Below, one piece after another: positions 26,591 through 33,535 of a stretch of 64,000 bases of DNA; positions within the stretch are counted from its first letter, which is position 1, and each line of letters begins with the position of its first letter. The stretch spans positions 1,426,001 to 1,490,000 of the forward strand of contig CBDAQU010000002.1 in NCBI GenBank assembly GCA_965199235.1, written 5' to 3'. Under the pieces are notes generated by a model. The model was not told the DNA's origin and made no database searches. It was given only the letters and a program-made list of their open reading frames with translations. The translations under genes were made by a program, and so were the position numbers. Source of the DNA: BOG-908 sp965199235 (lineage in GTDB: Bacteria; Pseudomonadota; Alphaproteobacteria; Acetobacterales; Acetobacteraceae).

Positions 26591-26634
26591 GGCGTATCGC
26601 TCTGTCAAACGACGGTCTGACAGAGTGATACGCC
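26591..26634. promoter_or_regulatory. Long imperfect hairpin upstream of the dynamin operon
   Basis: GGCGTATCGCTCTGTCA (26591-26607) pairs with TGACAGAGTGATACGCC (26618-26634), 17-bp arms with one mismatch and a 10-nt loop. It lies ~120 bp before the DUF4258 start, in the ~500 bp between divergent genes. It could be a binding site for the XRE head, a terminator, or a mobile-element end. Confidence 0.45.
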
Positions 26635-26984
26635 GGTCCATGAATCCGGCCCTGACTGCTCCCCAGTTTGCCGGCTCCTGCGGAAGCTGGTCGATGGTGC
26701 TTCTGGTTGAGGTCGCCTCCCGGTCACGCCGCGGGTTCACAACAATATTTCTGACAGCGAGCTCTGCATTACGCCTCACCTGGCTTGCCTGCCCGCTCAT
26801 CTGTCCACGCGCGTTGGGGGCGGTTTTGAGTGGCATCCTTAGCTAGGGGCGGATCGACCCAGATGACCGCCGACGTGTGCGTTGTAACAAACTGCGCAGG
26901 CCATCTCCTTCATCATTGAGGGCTGCTTCCGGTCCTCGCCCCGACGCCGAACAGCCGGCGTCACAGCAGATGGAGCACATAGCT

Positions 26985-27735
26985 ATGATGAACGAAGAAG
27001 CGATCCTCGCCGACGCCTCCGTGAACGCCCTGGAGGAAACGGTTCTCGATTGGTCCTCGGATGCCCCGCGTGGCGGCCGGGCGGTAATGGGTCGTATTCT
27101 GAAGGAGAAGGCGTCAGTCCCGCTTTTCTTCGCCCAAACCCTTGTCCAGTCGCTCCGCGATGTCGGCTACGACCATACGACGTCCGCACTTTGCGAGCAC
27201 GTGGACAACGCCATCCAGGCCGGCGCGAAGGAGATTCGCGTCTACTTCCGCCAGAGCGGGAAGAAAGGTGAATACCGGGTCGACGCCGCCGTCTACGACG
27301 ATGGGCGTGGGATGTCCCCGTCCGTTCTGAAGGTGGCGACCTCCTTCGGCGGCTCGCTCAACTTCAACAACCGCAAGGGCATCGGCCGGTTCGGCATGGG
27401 CATGAAGACGGCGGCGCTGAGCCTGAGCCCCGTCATGGAGCTCTACTCTTGGCAGGAGGTGGGCGCCTTCTACAGCATGACCCTAGACGTGGAGGCGATC
27501 GGGAAGGAGCGAGCCAACTTGGTGCAGCTTCCTGACCCCACCCTGATGACCGAGCTGCCGGACGAGGTCGCAGATCTTTTCCGCAAAGCGATGTCGTTCC
27601 CGTCCGATCGGTCGGAGCAGCAGCTGCTGGCGGAGCCAAGCGAAGATCTTATCGACCGCCTCGGTCGCTCAGGGACAATTGTCTACATGCCCGAGTGCGA
27701 TCGGCTAACCTATGTAAAATCCCAGACCTTGCGAT
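26985..27735 (+). pseudogene. GHKL-type ATPase gene, truncated by IS630 debris
   Basis: The likely start is the ATG at 26985 (GGAG 9 nt upstream). GHKL (Hsp90/MORC/MutL-like) signatures: N-box ALCEHVDNAIQAGA (~68-81), G1 DDGRGM (~105), G2 GIGRFGMGMKTAAL (~130-143). The frame continues to GTIVYMPECDRLTYVKSQTL, then changes without a gap into transposase sequence near 27725. The C-terminal transducer domain is gone. Such ATPases, when alone on mobile elements, are often nucleic-acid remodellers or parts of defence operons; any partner gene has been lost. Confidence 0.72.
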
Positions 27736-28692
27736 CGCCAACGCGTTGGACGGCATGTCGCGGGCCGAGGCGGCACGGCTGGCCGGGATGGAGCGCCAGG
27801 CGTTGCGCGACGCGGTCGTGCGCTACAACGCGGAAGGTCTGAGCGGCTTGCACGACCGGCCGCGCTCGGGCCGCAAGCCGCGGCTGACGGAGGCCGAGCG
27901 GAGCGCGCTGTCGAAGCTCATCATCGATGGTCCCGATGTGGAGGCGAGTGGCTTGTCGGCATGGACGCTGGCCGATCTGTGCGCCGAAATAAAGCAGCGC
28001 TGGGCCAAGACGCTGCATCCGGCCAGCCTGTCGCGCGTAGTGCGCAAGCTGGGCTTCTCGCGGCAGAAAGCCAGGCAGGTGCATCCGCAAAGCGGCAAGG
28101 AAGCTCAGGACGCTTTCCAAAAAGGGGGCTTCAAACGGCGGTCGATGCGGCACGCGCCGCTCATCCGGACAAGCGTCTGACGCTCTGGTTCGAGGATGAA
28201 GCCCGCGTCGGCCAGAAGGGGCGCACCTGCCATCGCTGGTGGACGCGCGGCCAACGGCCGCCGGGCTTGTGCGACCAGCGCTACACCTGATTGCACATGC
28301 TGGCCGCCGTCCAACCAGCGACCGGCGAGGATTTCTGCCTCGTCATGCCGGAAGTCTCGACGGTGGTGATGAACACCTTTCTCGCAGGTTTCAGCGCAAC
28401 GCGCGCGGCCGACGAACACGCGCTGATGGTCATGGACGGCGCCGGCTGGCATCGATCCGACGACCTCGACGTTCCCGACAATGTCAGCCTGGTGATCCTG
28501 CCTGCCTATAGCCCGGAGCTGAACCCAATCGAACGAGTCTGGCTATACCTGCGCGAACGACATCTCTCACATCGCTTGCTCGATAGCTACGACGACATCG
28601 TCAACGCCTGCTGCACGGCATGGAACAAACTCACCGCAGAACGCCTACAGTCGCTAACGAGCTATCCCTACCTGGAACAGGTCAAGTGTTAG
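27724..28692 (+). mobile_element. IS630-family transposase, truncated and frameshifted
   Basis: The helix-turn-helix part (AIANALDGMSRAEAARLAGM, VVRYNAEGLSGLHDRPRSG) reads in one frame to ~28180. A shift near 28120 leads to LTLWFEDEARVGQKGR (first catalytic Asp region) up to a TGA at 28288-28290. The rest, from 28291 (LMVMDGAGWHR, ILPAYSPELNPIERVWLYL: second Asp and the Glu), continues in the same frame to TAG at 28690. The N-terminal ~25 residues are missing and no clear terminal inverted repeat is present at the left, so the copy is a remnant. Some IS630 elements use a programmed frameshift at the first site. Confidence 0.75.
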
Positions 28693-28738
28693 GCTCATTG
28701 GTATTAGCGTTTGCTATCATGGGCAGCATCAGCTGGCC

Positions 28739-28765
28739 TGTTACACTAGATGTAATAGTGTAACA
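28739..28765. promoter_or_regulatory. Perfect inverted repeat upstream of integrase
   Basis: TGTTACACTA (28739-28748) and TAGTGTAACA (28756-28765), 10-bp perfect arms around GATGTAA. It lies ~90 bp before the integrase start, so it may be an operator or a recombinase-binding core site. Nothing else in this stretch is distinctive. Confidence 0.5.
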
Positions 28766-28855
28766 CCCACGCCGTGGACAACCACCTCGCCACAGCTTTT
28801 CCGGGCGATTTGGCTTGTACGAGGGTCGCTAGCCTGATACACTTGTCATGACATT

Positions 28856-29641
28856 ATGCCCAAAACACCGAAAACGGCTCCTGCCCGGCCGCCCTTGACC
28901 AAGCCTGCCGCGCCACGGGCCACCCTAAGGTCGACCCGAGCCCCCGCCCCCGCACAGCCGATGGTCGTCCTCTCCGCCAAGCCGGTCAGGGCGGAGGTGG
29001 CTATGGGCAAGCAGCTTGACGCCGAATCATTGGGCATGCAGATCCCTGCCCCGCAAACCGGGATGGCGCTGCACACGGCGGACGGCGCCCGCAAATACTT
29101 GACCGCCGGCGAGCGCGCCGCCTTTCTGCGCGAGGCCGAGCGCGCCGATCGCCAGGTACGCACGCTCTGCATGACGCTCGCCTATGCAGGCTGCCGCCTT
29201 TCCGAAGCCCTGGCGCTGACCGCCGATCGGGTCGACCTGTCGGCCGGCGTGCTCACCATCGAGAGTTTGAAGAAGCGCCGCACCGGCGTGTACCGCGGCG
29301 TGCCGGTGCCCCCTGCCCTGCTCGAGACCCTCGACATGGTTCACGGCGTTCGCGAACTGCAATCCAGCCGGGGCAAAGGACGCGGCGCGCGCCTGTGGCC
29401 CTGGAGCCGGATGACTGGCTGGCGCGCCGTGCACGCGGTGATGCGGGCCGCCCGGCTCGATGGGCCGCACGCCTCGCCCAAGGGCTTGCGGCACGGCTTC
29501 GGGGTTGCCGCCGTCTCCGCCGGCATCCCGCTCAACCTCGTGCAAAAATGGCTGGGTCACGCCCAGCTCACCACGACGGCCATCTACGCCAACGCGGTCG
29601 GCGCCGAGGAAAAGACCATAGCCCAGCGCATGTGGACTTGA
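28856..29641 (+). CDS. Tyrosine recombinase, short form
   Basis: 261 aa. Residues 1-75 are proline/alanine-rich and disordered, not a normal core-binding domain. The catalytic domain is complete: Arg in YAGCRLSEAL (~117), Lys in SLKKRRTGVYRG (~141), HxxR-type box KGLRHGFG (~210), His in WLGHAQLTTTAIY (~232), and the Tyr in TAIYANAV. Compact plasmid recombinases of this type resolve multimers or move cassettes. It appears to be the only intact tyrosine recombinase of the segment. A ~55-bp gap separates it from the AT-hook protein. Confidence 0.85.
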   Translation: MPKTPKTAPARPPLTKPAAPRATLRSTRAPAPAQPMVVLSAKPVRAEVAMGKQLDAESLGMQIPAPQTGMALHTADGARKYLTAGERAAFLREAERADRQVRTLCMTLAYAGCRLSEALALTADRVDLSAGVLTIESLKKRRTGVYRGVPVPPALLETLDMVHGVRELQSSRGKGRGARLWPWSRMTGWRAVHAVMRAARLDGPHASPKGLRHGFGVAAVSAGIPLNLVQKWLGHAQLTTTAIYANAVGAEEKTIAQRMWT

Positions 29642-29698
29642 GTAAAACCCTTGGACGTTAACCGTCAACAGAACCCACCTTTCGGACACCGGACGACG

Positions 29699-30325
29699 AT
29701 GAGCCCCCCTGACGGCAGCACCACGCTTACCCTGAACGACAGCAAGGACGAGGAAGACAGGATGCGGGCGGCACTCGGCCTGACGCCCCAACACATCCAC
29801 CCAAGCCGGCCGGCCGAGCACAGCCGGCACTCGGGCCGGGATGGCGAGATCCCGGTCACCGTCGTCAGCACCGCCCGGTCGTTCGAGGCGTCGGACAGCT
29901 CGCGAGCCCGCCTGGCCGCGCTGACGGACGAGCTGAAGGCGGAGCGCGGCGATCGCGTGGCCGCGCAGCAGGCCTTGGCCGACGCGCGGCAAACCATCCA
30001 GCAGCTGCAAACCAAGCTTGCCCACACGGAGATGGCCGGGGCCGAGGCGCTTGAGGCCGAACAGCGCGCGCGGCTCGCGGCCGAAGCCAGCCTGTTAGAG
30101 TTGCCGCCCGCCACAACGGCTGAGGTTGAAAACACGGCTACCCTCAAGAGGCGCGGCCGCCCACCCAAGATACGACAGGTCGGACAAGAACTAGCCGAAC
30201 CGAAGAAGATCGGTCGGCCGCCTAAGATCCGTCAGCTGGCCGAAGAGCCCGAGCAGGAGCCGGTGCAATGGTGGCTGCCGGGCTACAAGGCTTCAAAGGT
30301 CAAGCGCGCTCGCTCGAAGGCCTGA
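29699..30325 (+). CDS. Coiled-coil protein with two AT-hook-like motifs
   Basis: 208 aa from the internal ATG at 29699. After a polar N-terminus there is a coiled coil (ALTDELKAERGDRVAAQQAL through LEAEQRARLAAEASLLEL, ~75-145), then two AT-hook-like motifs, RRGRPPKIRQ (~158-167) and IGRPPKIRQL (~178-187), then a basic end (ASKVKRARSKA). AT-hooks bind the minor groove of A/T-rich DNA. The arrangement resembles nucleoid-associated or KfrA-like plasmid proteins. Directly follows the integrase on the same strand. Confidence 0.72.
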   Translation: MSPPDGSTTLTLNDSKDEEDRMRAALGLTPQHIHPSRPAEHSRHSGRDGEIPVTVVSTARSFEASDSSRARLAALTDELKAERGDRVAAQQALADARQTIQQLQTKLAHTEMAGAEALEAEQRARLAAEASLLELPPATTAEVENTATLKRRGRPPKIRQVGQELAEPKKIGRPPKIRQLAEEPEQEPVQWWLPGYKASKVKRARSKA

Positions 30326-30342
30326 GGCGGGCGGGGCACAGC

Positions 30343-30828
30343 ATGCCGATACGGGCTGAGCTTCGCTCCCTCTATCCTCCTCATTGGCGGGAGCCGAGTG
30401 CTCGGGTGCGTTTCGAGAGGGCGGGCGGACGATGCCAGCGATGCGGCCGGCCGCATTTGGCTCGGCTCCGCTGCCTGCCTGACGGGCGCTGGTAGGACGA
30501 GGCGGCTCAGACCTGGCGCAACAGGCGTGGGCGCCCTGCCCTGCCGCCCGACTTGGTGGACGCGACCCGGATGCGAACGACCCGAGTCGTGCTGGCCGCG
30601 GCTCACCTGGACGGCGATCCCACCAACAACCGGCTCGCCAACCTCAAGAGCCTTTGCCAGCGCTGCCACATGCTGCACGACCGGCCGCACCATTTGGCGC
30701 AGCGTTGGATCACCTACCGGCGGCGGTATGCTCTGGGAGATCTTTTTCTCGGGTCGTACGTTTATGGCCGCACATCGGAGGCAAGGCAGAGAGGTCGGAT
30801 TTTGCCGGGCATACGTGTGGTCGAGTGA
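30343..30828 (+). pseudogene. HNH endonuclease with one in-frame stop
   Basis: From the ATG at 30343: MPIRAELRSLYPPHW, a zinc knuckle CQRCGRPH, LRCLPDGRW, then TAG at 30493, then the same frame continues DEAAQTWRNRRGRP, VVLAAAHLDGDPTNNRLANL (the HNH His and Asn) and LCQRCHMLHD (second CxxC). If the TAG was a tyrosine codon the protein would be ~161 residues and complete. A partial second copy exists at 31528-31640. Confidence 0.75.
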
Positions 30829-30861
30829 GCTGATTAGCCCTGGGCTGACTGTCCGATCACA

Positions 30862-31185
30862 CTATGCTGCCGCCTGCTCATCCATCCCTTCCCGTGCTAC
30901 GGCCAGATCGTGCGCCGTCTGTAAGTTCATCCACAGCTCCGCACTCGTGCCAAAGTGCCGACCAAGCATGATCGCCGTCTCCGCAGTAATGCTGCGCGAG
31001 CCGTTGATGATCGAGGATATCCGGTTGCCGGGCACGCCGATTTCACCCGCCAACGCCCGCGCGGTCAGACCAGCAGGACGCATGAACTCCTCCAGCAGCA
31101 CCTCACCCGGCGACAGCGGAGGCAGCGCCGGGCCGGGAGCGACATCGCCAAACGAAGTGGTGGCCAGTTCGTCGCGGCGGATCAT
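30862..31185 (-). CDS. higA: HigA-family antitoxin
   Basis: 107 aa. A helix-turn-helix of the HigA/XRE type: SPGEVLLEEFMRPAGLTARA, LAGEIGVPGNRISSIINGSR, TAETAIMLGRHFGTSAELWM. It follows higB by 12 nt on the same strand, the reversed toxin-first order typical of higBA. HigA neutralises HigB and represses the promoter; the palindrome at 31477-31500 is the likely operator. This is the only toxin-antitoxin locus of the segment that looks wholly intact. Confidence 0.9.
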   Translation of the reverse strand: MIRRDELATTSFGDVAPGPALPPLSPGEVLLEEFMRPAGLTARALAGEIGVPGNRISSIINGSRSITAETAIMLGRHFGTSAELWMNLQTAHDLAVAREGMDEQAAA

Positions 31186-31197
31186 TCCAATCTCTCC

Positions 31198-31479
31198 TTA
31201 GTGGTAATCGACAATTTCGACATCGGTTGCGTTCCCTTCCAACCAGCGAAAGCACACTCGGAACTGATCGTTGACGCGGATGCTGTGCTGGCCCTGACGA
31301 TCGGCAGTCAGTGCTTCGAGCCGGTTACCCAGCGGAGATCGCAAATCCTCAAGCGTGGCGGCGGCGTCGAGGTAGCCCAGCTTGCGCCGAGCGGCTGTGA
31401 GCAGATCCGATGGAAAACCCTTGGGCAGCCGACCCAGAAACACAGCAGCTGTTCGCTTGTCCCTGAAGCTCGCAATCAT
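31198..31479 (-). CDS. higB: HigB-family toxin (RelE superfamily)
   Basis: 93 aa: IASFRDKRTAAVFLGRLPKG, LLTAARRKLGYLDAAATLED, the loop SPLGNRLEALTADRQGQHS and the strand IRVNDQFRVCFRWLEGN. This is the usual order of ribosome-dependent mRNA interferases of the HigB group. The reading frame is complete. Loss of higBA would poison the host, so it favours retention of the element. Confidence 0.9.
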   Translation of the reverse strand: MIASFRDKRTAAVFLGRLPKGFPSDLLTAARRKLGYLDAAATLEDLRSPLGNRLEALTADRQGQHSIRVNDQFRVCFRWLEGNATDVEIVDYH

Positions 31480-31500
31480 ACGCGATACGTATCACGTATG
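31477..31500. promoter_or_regulatory. higBA operator palindrome
   Basis: CATACGCGATA, CG, TATCACGTATG: 11-bp arms with one mismatch overlapping the higB start codon (31477-31479). Position and symmetry fit an autoregulatory site for HigA. Confidence 0.6.
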
Positions 31501-31527
31501 ATGCAGCCAAACAACTGGCGGGCTGCT

Positions 31528-31640
31528 CGATCTGGTGGACACAACGCAGATGCGGACGACCCGTGTCGTGCTGGCCACCGTCCATTTGGATGGCGATCCC
31601 GCCAACAACCGACTGGCCCGTAAGCGCCTCCGCGGCCACA
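31528..31640 (+). pseudogene. Partial duplicate of the HNH nuclease
   Basis: About 37 codons (DLVDTTQMRTTRVVLATVHL then DGDPANNRLA) are the centre of the HNH domain seen at 30343-30828. Neither the zinc knuckles nor the ends are present. Two copies ~1 kb apart bracket higBA in direct orientation and could recombine. Confidence 0.65.
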
Positions 31641-31701
31641 TAGCCCCACAACCTGAATTGACAATGCAGCGGCACACGCAAACCAATCCCGGCGTGCGTT
31701 A

Positions 31702-31870
31702 ACGACTTTGCGCGCAAAGTCGTCAACGCGTAAGCGAGTCAACGACAGAAGAATAAACCAGATAAGGGTGCCTAGGATCCACCACAGTCAACGCGCTTAC
31801 GCGTAGCCGCGCATGCTTCTAAACGCGCAAACTCCTTGACTCGCCTGCGCGTAGACGCAGACGACTCGTA
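31702..31870. promoter_or_regulatory. Partition-site candidate upstream of parA
   Basis: A perfect 22-bp palindrome (arms ACGACTTTGCG and CGCAAAGTCGT, 31702-31723) is followed by further inverted pieces CGCGTAAGCG (31727-31736) and CGCTTACGCG before parA. Tandem symmetric sites directly before a parA with a ribbon-helix-helix partner are typical of parS/operator regions, where the small protein binds and represses. Confidence 0.6.
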
Positions 31871-32511
31871 TAAAAACCATTGCCATTGTCTCTCAAAAGG
31901 GTGGAGCTGGAAAAACGACCGTCTCGCTGCACATCGCGGTTGCAGCCGACCAGGCCGGACTGTCCGTCGCGCTAATTGACATGGACCCACAGGCGACAGC
32001 GGAGACCTGGTCGGCTTGGCGCAAGAACGACGAGCATCCTGCCGTCATTTCCGCCAAGGCCCCTACCCTAACCCGCACCCTTGAAAAAGCGGCTAAGCTC
32101 GGCGCGGACCTCATTGTCATTGACACGCCGCCGCTCGCCCAGGCCGAAGCTTCCGAAGCGGTCCGTGCCGCGGACCTTATTCTAATCCCCTGCCGGCCCG
32201 CCGCTTTCGACTTGCACGCCGTGCGCATGACGGCTCGTCTCGCGCGGTCCGCCGGCACTCCGTCCTTCGTCATGTTCAACGGCGGGCCGCCAAATGCCCC
32301 TAACATCTATATCCAGGCTACCGGGCTGGTGGAGCAGATAGGGCTTGCCGTCGCGCCCGTGCGGCTGTCGGACCGCGCCGCGTTTCGGGCCGCGACGAAC
32401 ACCGGGCAGGCGGCACAGGAGATCGAACCCAAAGGCAGAGCCGCGGAGGAGGCCGCTGCCCTGTGGCAATGGCTAGTAAAATCACTTGCACTGAAAACGC
32501 GTAAGCCGTGA
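31871..32511 (+). CDS. parA: ParA-type partition ATPase, no standard start codon
   Basis: 213 codons in the frame starting KTIAIVSQKGGAGKTTVSLH (deviant Walker A KGGAGKTT), Walker B IDMDPQATAETW and LIVIDTPP. Similar proteins start MKTIAIVSQ, but here the codon at the Met position is ATA (31871-31873). The frame is open only from a stop at 31820 and contains no ATG, GTG, TTG or CTG before the Walker A box. Either ATA initiates, or the start was mutated, or it is a sequence error; the first ATG (31981) would cut off Walker A. It overlaps the ribbon-helix-helix gene by GTGA. ParA ATPases move plasmid copies over the nucleoid. Confidence 0.78.
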
Positions 32512-32651
32512 CCGCCTATTTCAAGCCGGGCGTCTCCAAGTGGCTTAGGGAACTCGCGGCACGCGAGGAGACCACGGTCAACGCATTAGTCGGCGAAGCC
32601 CTCGACCTGCTGCGCCGCGCCCGTGACGAGCACCCGTTTGGAGAACGCTGA
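32508..32651 (+). CDS. Ribbon-helix-helix partition partner (ParB-like)
   Basis: 47 aa from a GTG that overlaps the parA stop. The sequence (VTAYFKPGVSKWLRELAARE, ETTVNALVGEALDLL, ARDEHPFG) is a ribbon-helix-helix: strand, helix, helix. Small proteins of this type act as the DNA-binding partner of ParA on Acetobacteraceae plasmids and would bind the symmetric sites at 31702-31870. The N-terminal arm that usually precedes TxYF looks short. It overlaps the antisense end of the rep C-half. Confidence 0.75.
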   Translation: MTAYFKPGVSKWLRELAAREETTVNALVGEALDLLRRARDEHPFGER

Positions 32652-33158
32652 GCCGGTTGGGTAACCGTCGTCCAACAGCAGGAAGGGCAGGGCAGGGGCG
32701 ATTTCGGTGACTTCCCCCCTGAGGCGCGCCTTGCGGCCAACCTTCGAGCGTTGGCGCTCGTGCTGGGTCGCCCGGTAATCGTCACCGCTTTTCTTCCACC
32801 AAACCAGCGATATGGCCGTGATCGGCGCACGCGAATGCGCGCGCTCGGGATCCATCCTGATCCCATACTCCGACAAGCCGTTGACCTCGAGCACAGCTGG
32901 GTTGACCACAAAGCGCATGAGATCGTTGCCGCGCTCGTAGGCGTCGCTCGGCACACCCAAGAGATCACGGACCTTCTGGATCGGGAAACGCTCGATCGAA
33001 CGGTCCATGTTTCCCCGCAGCTGGACCATTTCGTAGAGCGTGATGGCGTATTTGCTGGTCATGGCGCAGACGACCTCCGCCTTAATACGTCCCCAGCGGT
33101 TCGAGCCAGCAAGCACGGACACGGCCGGCCCGGACCAAATCAACCCACCTGACGACAA
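32586..33158 (-). pseudogene. rep: Plasmid replication initiator, C-terminal half
   Basis: Homology starts about 33116 and reads leftwards: VLAGSNRWGRIKAEVVCAMT, SKYAITLYEMVQLRGNMDR, FPIQKVRDLLGVPSDAYERG, FVVNPAVLEVNGLSEYGIRM, ISLVWWKKSGDDYRATQHER. This is the second winged-helix half of the initiator whose first half is at 3376-3828. The residues before 33116 (MSSGGLIWSGPAVS) do not belong to the family. It has no start codon with a ribosome site, so it is a fragment. Its end overlaps the ribbon-helix-helix gene antisense. Confidence 0.8.
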
Positions 33159-33340
33159 AAATCAGGCGATTAGGACCCCATCCTGGAGCTTCATCTGCCG
33201 ACCGGGCGGAGCGAGTCCCGATATGATTGGATGGTCTTACGCCCTCTATCGGCGGCCACCTGCTCGCCTGACCTTCTCAGGTAATTGGAAAGCCGGCAGC
33301 AAGCTAACGCATAGTTGAGTGCTGGGCTGCCGTAAGCGCC

Positions 33341-33450
33341 TTTAGAGCAGGACTGGAACAGTCGGAGGGACGAAATCGCTCGCCAAAACAAGGCCTGGAC
33401 CGGTTTGAGGTCCGCCTGCTCGCGGACACCCTGCATGAAACCTGTCTAGT
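33341..33450 (+). repeat. Dispersed hairpin repeat, copy B
   Basis: Aligns with copy C over its whole length (GGAACAGTCGGAGGGACG, AAAACAAGGCCTGGACCGG, the GTCCGC/GCGGAC stem, end CTGTCTAG), with a ~10-bp deletion near its start. It lies ~225 bp outside the right edge of the plasmid segment. Confidence 0.8.
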
Positions 33451-33535
33451 TCGAGGTCTTACCAAGGTGACGGCATCCCGGACGGTCAAGAGCATGTCTG
33501 AGCAGGCCTGAACCGCTGAGCATATGGAGTAGTTT

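Larger units (their letters stand above)
3400..33116. mobile_element. Integrated plasmid (about 29.7 kb), linearised inside rep
   Basis: Left edge: rep N-half and iterons. Right edge: parA, a ribbon-helix-helix gene and the rep C-half. Both rep halves are on the minus strand, so circularising 33116 to 3400 joins codon QLRP to VLAGSNRW in frame and gives an initiator of about 307-319 residues and the order par - rep - iterons. The dispersed hairpin repeat of the flanks is absent inside. The interior is accessory and rich in recombinases and toxin-antitoxin genes, whereas the flanks are catabolic. The integration mechanism is unknown; no obvious target duplication is visible at the edges. The flanking replicon could be a chromosome or a larger plasmid. 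Confidence 0.72.

Noticed and set aside
29027..30025. 332-codon minus-strand ORF
   Set aside because: Shadow of the integrase and AT-hook genes; low-complexity composition.
33117..33340. Transposase remnant right of the plasmid edge
   Set aside because: A short minus-strand run (RKTIQSYRDSLRP) looked phage- or IS-like, but there is no second motif or inverted repeat to support it.
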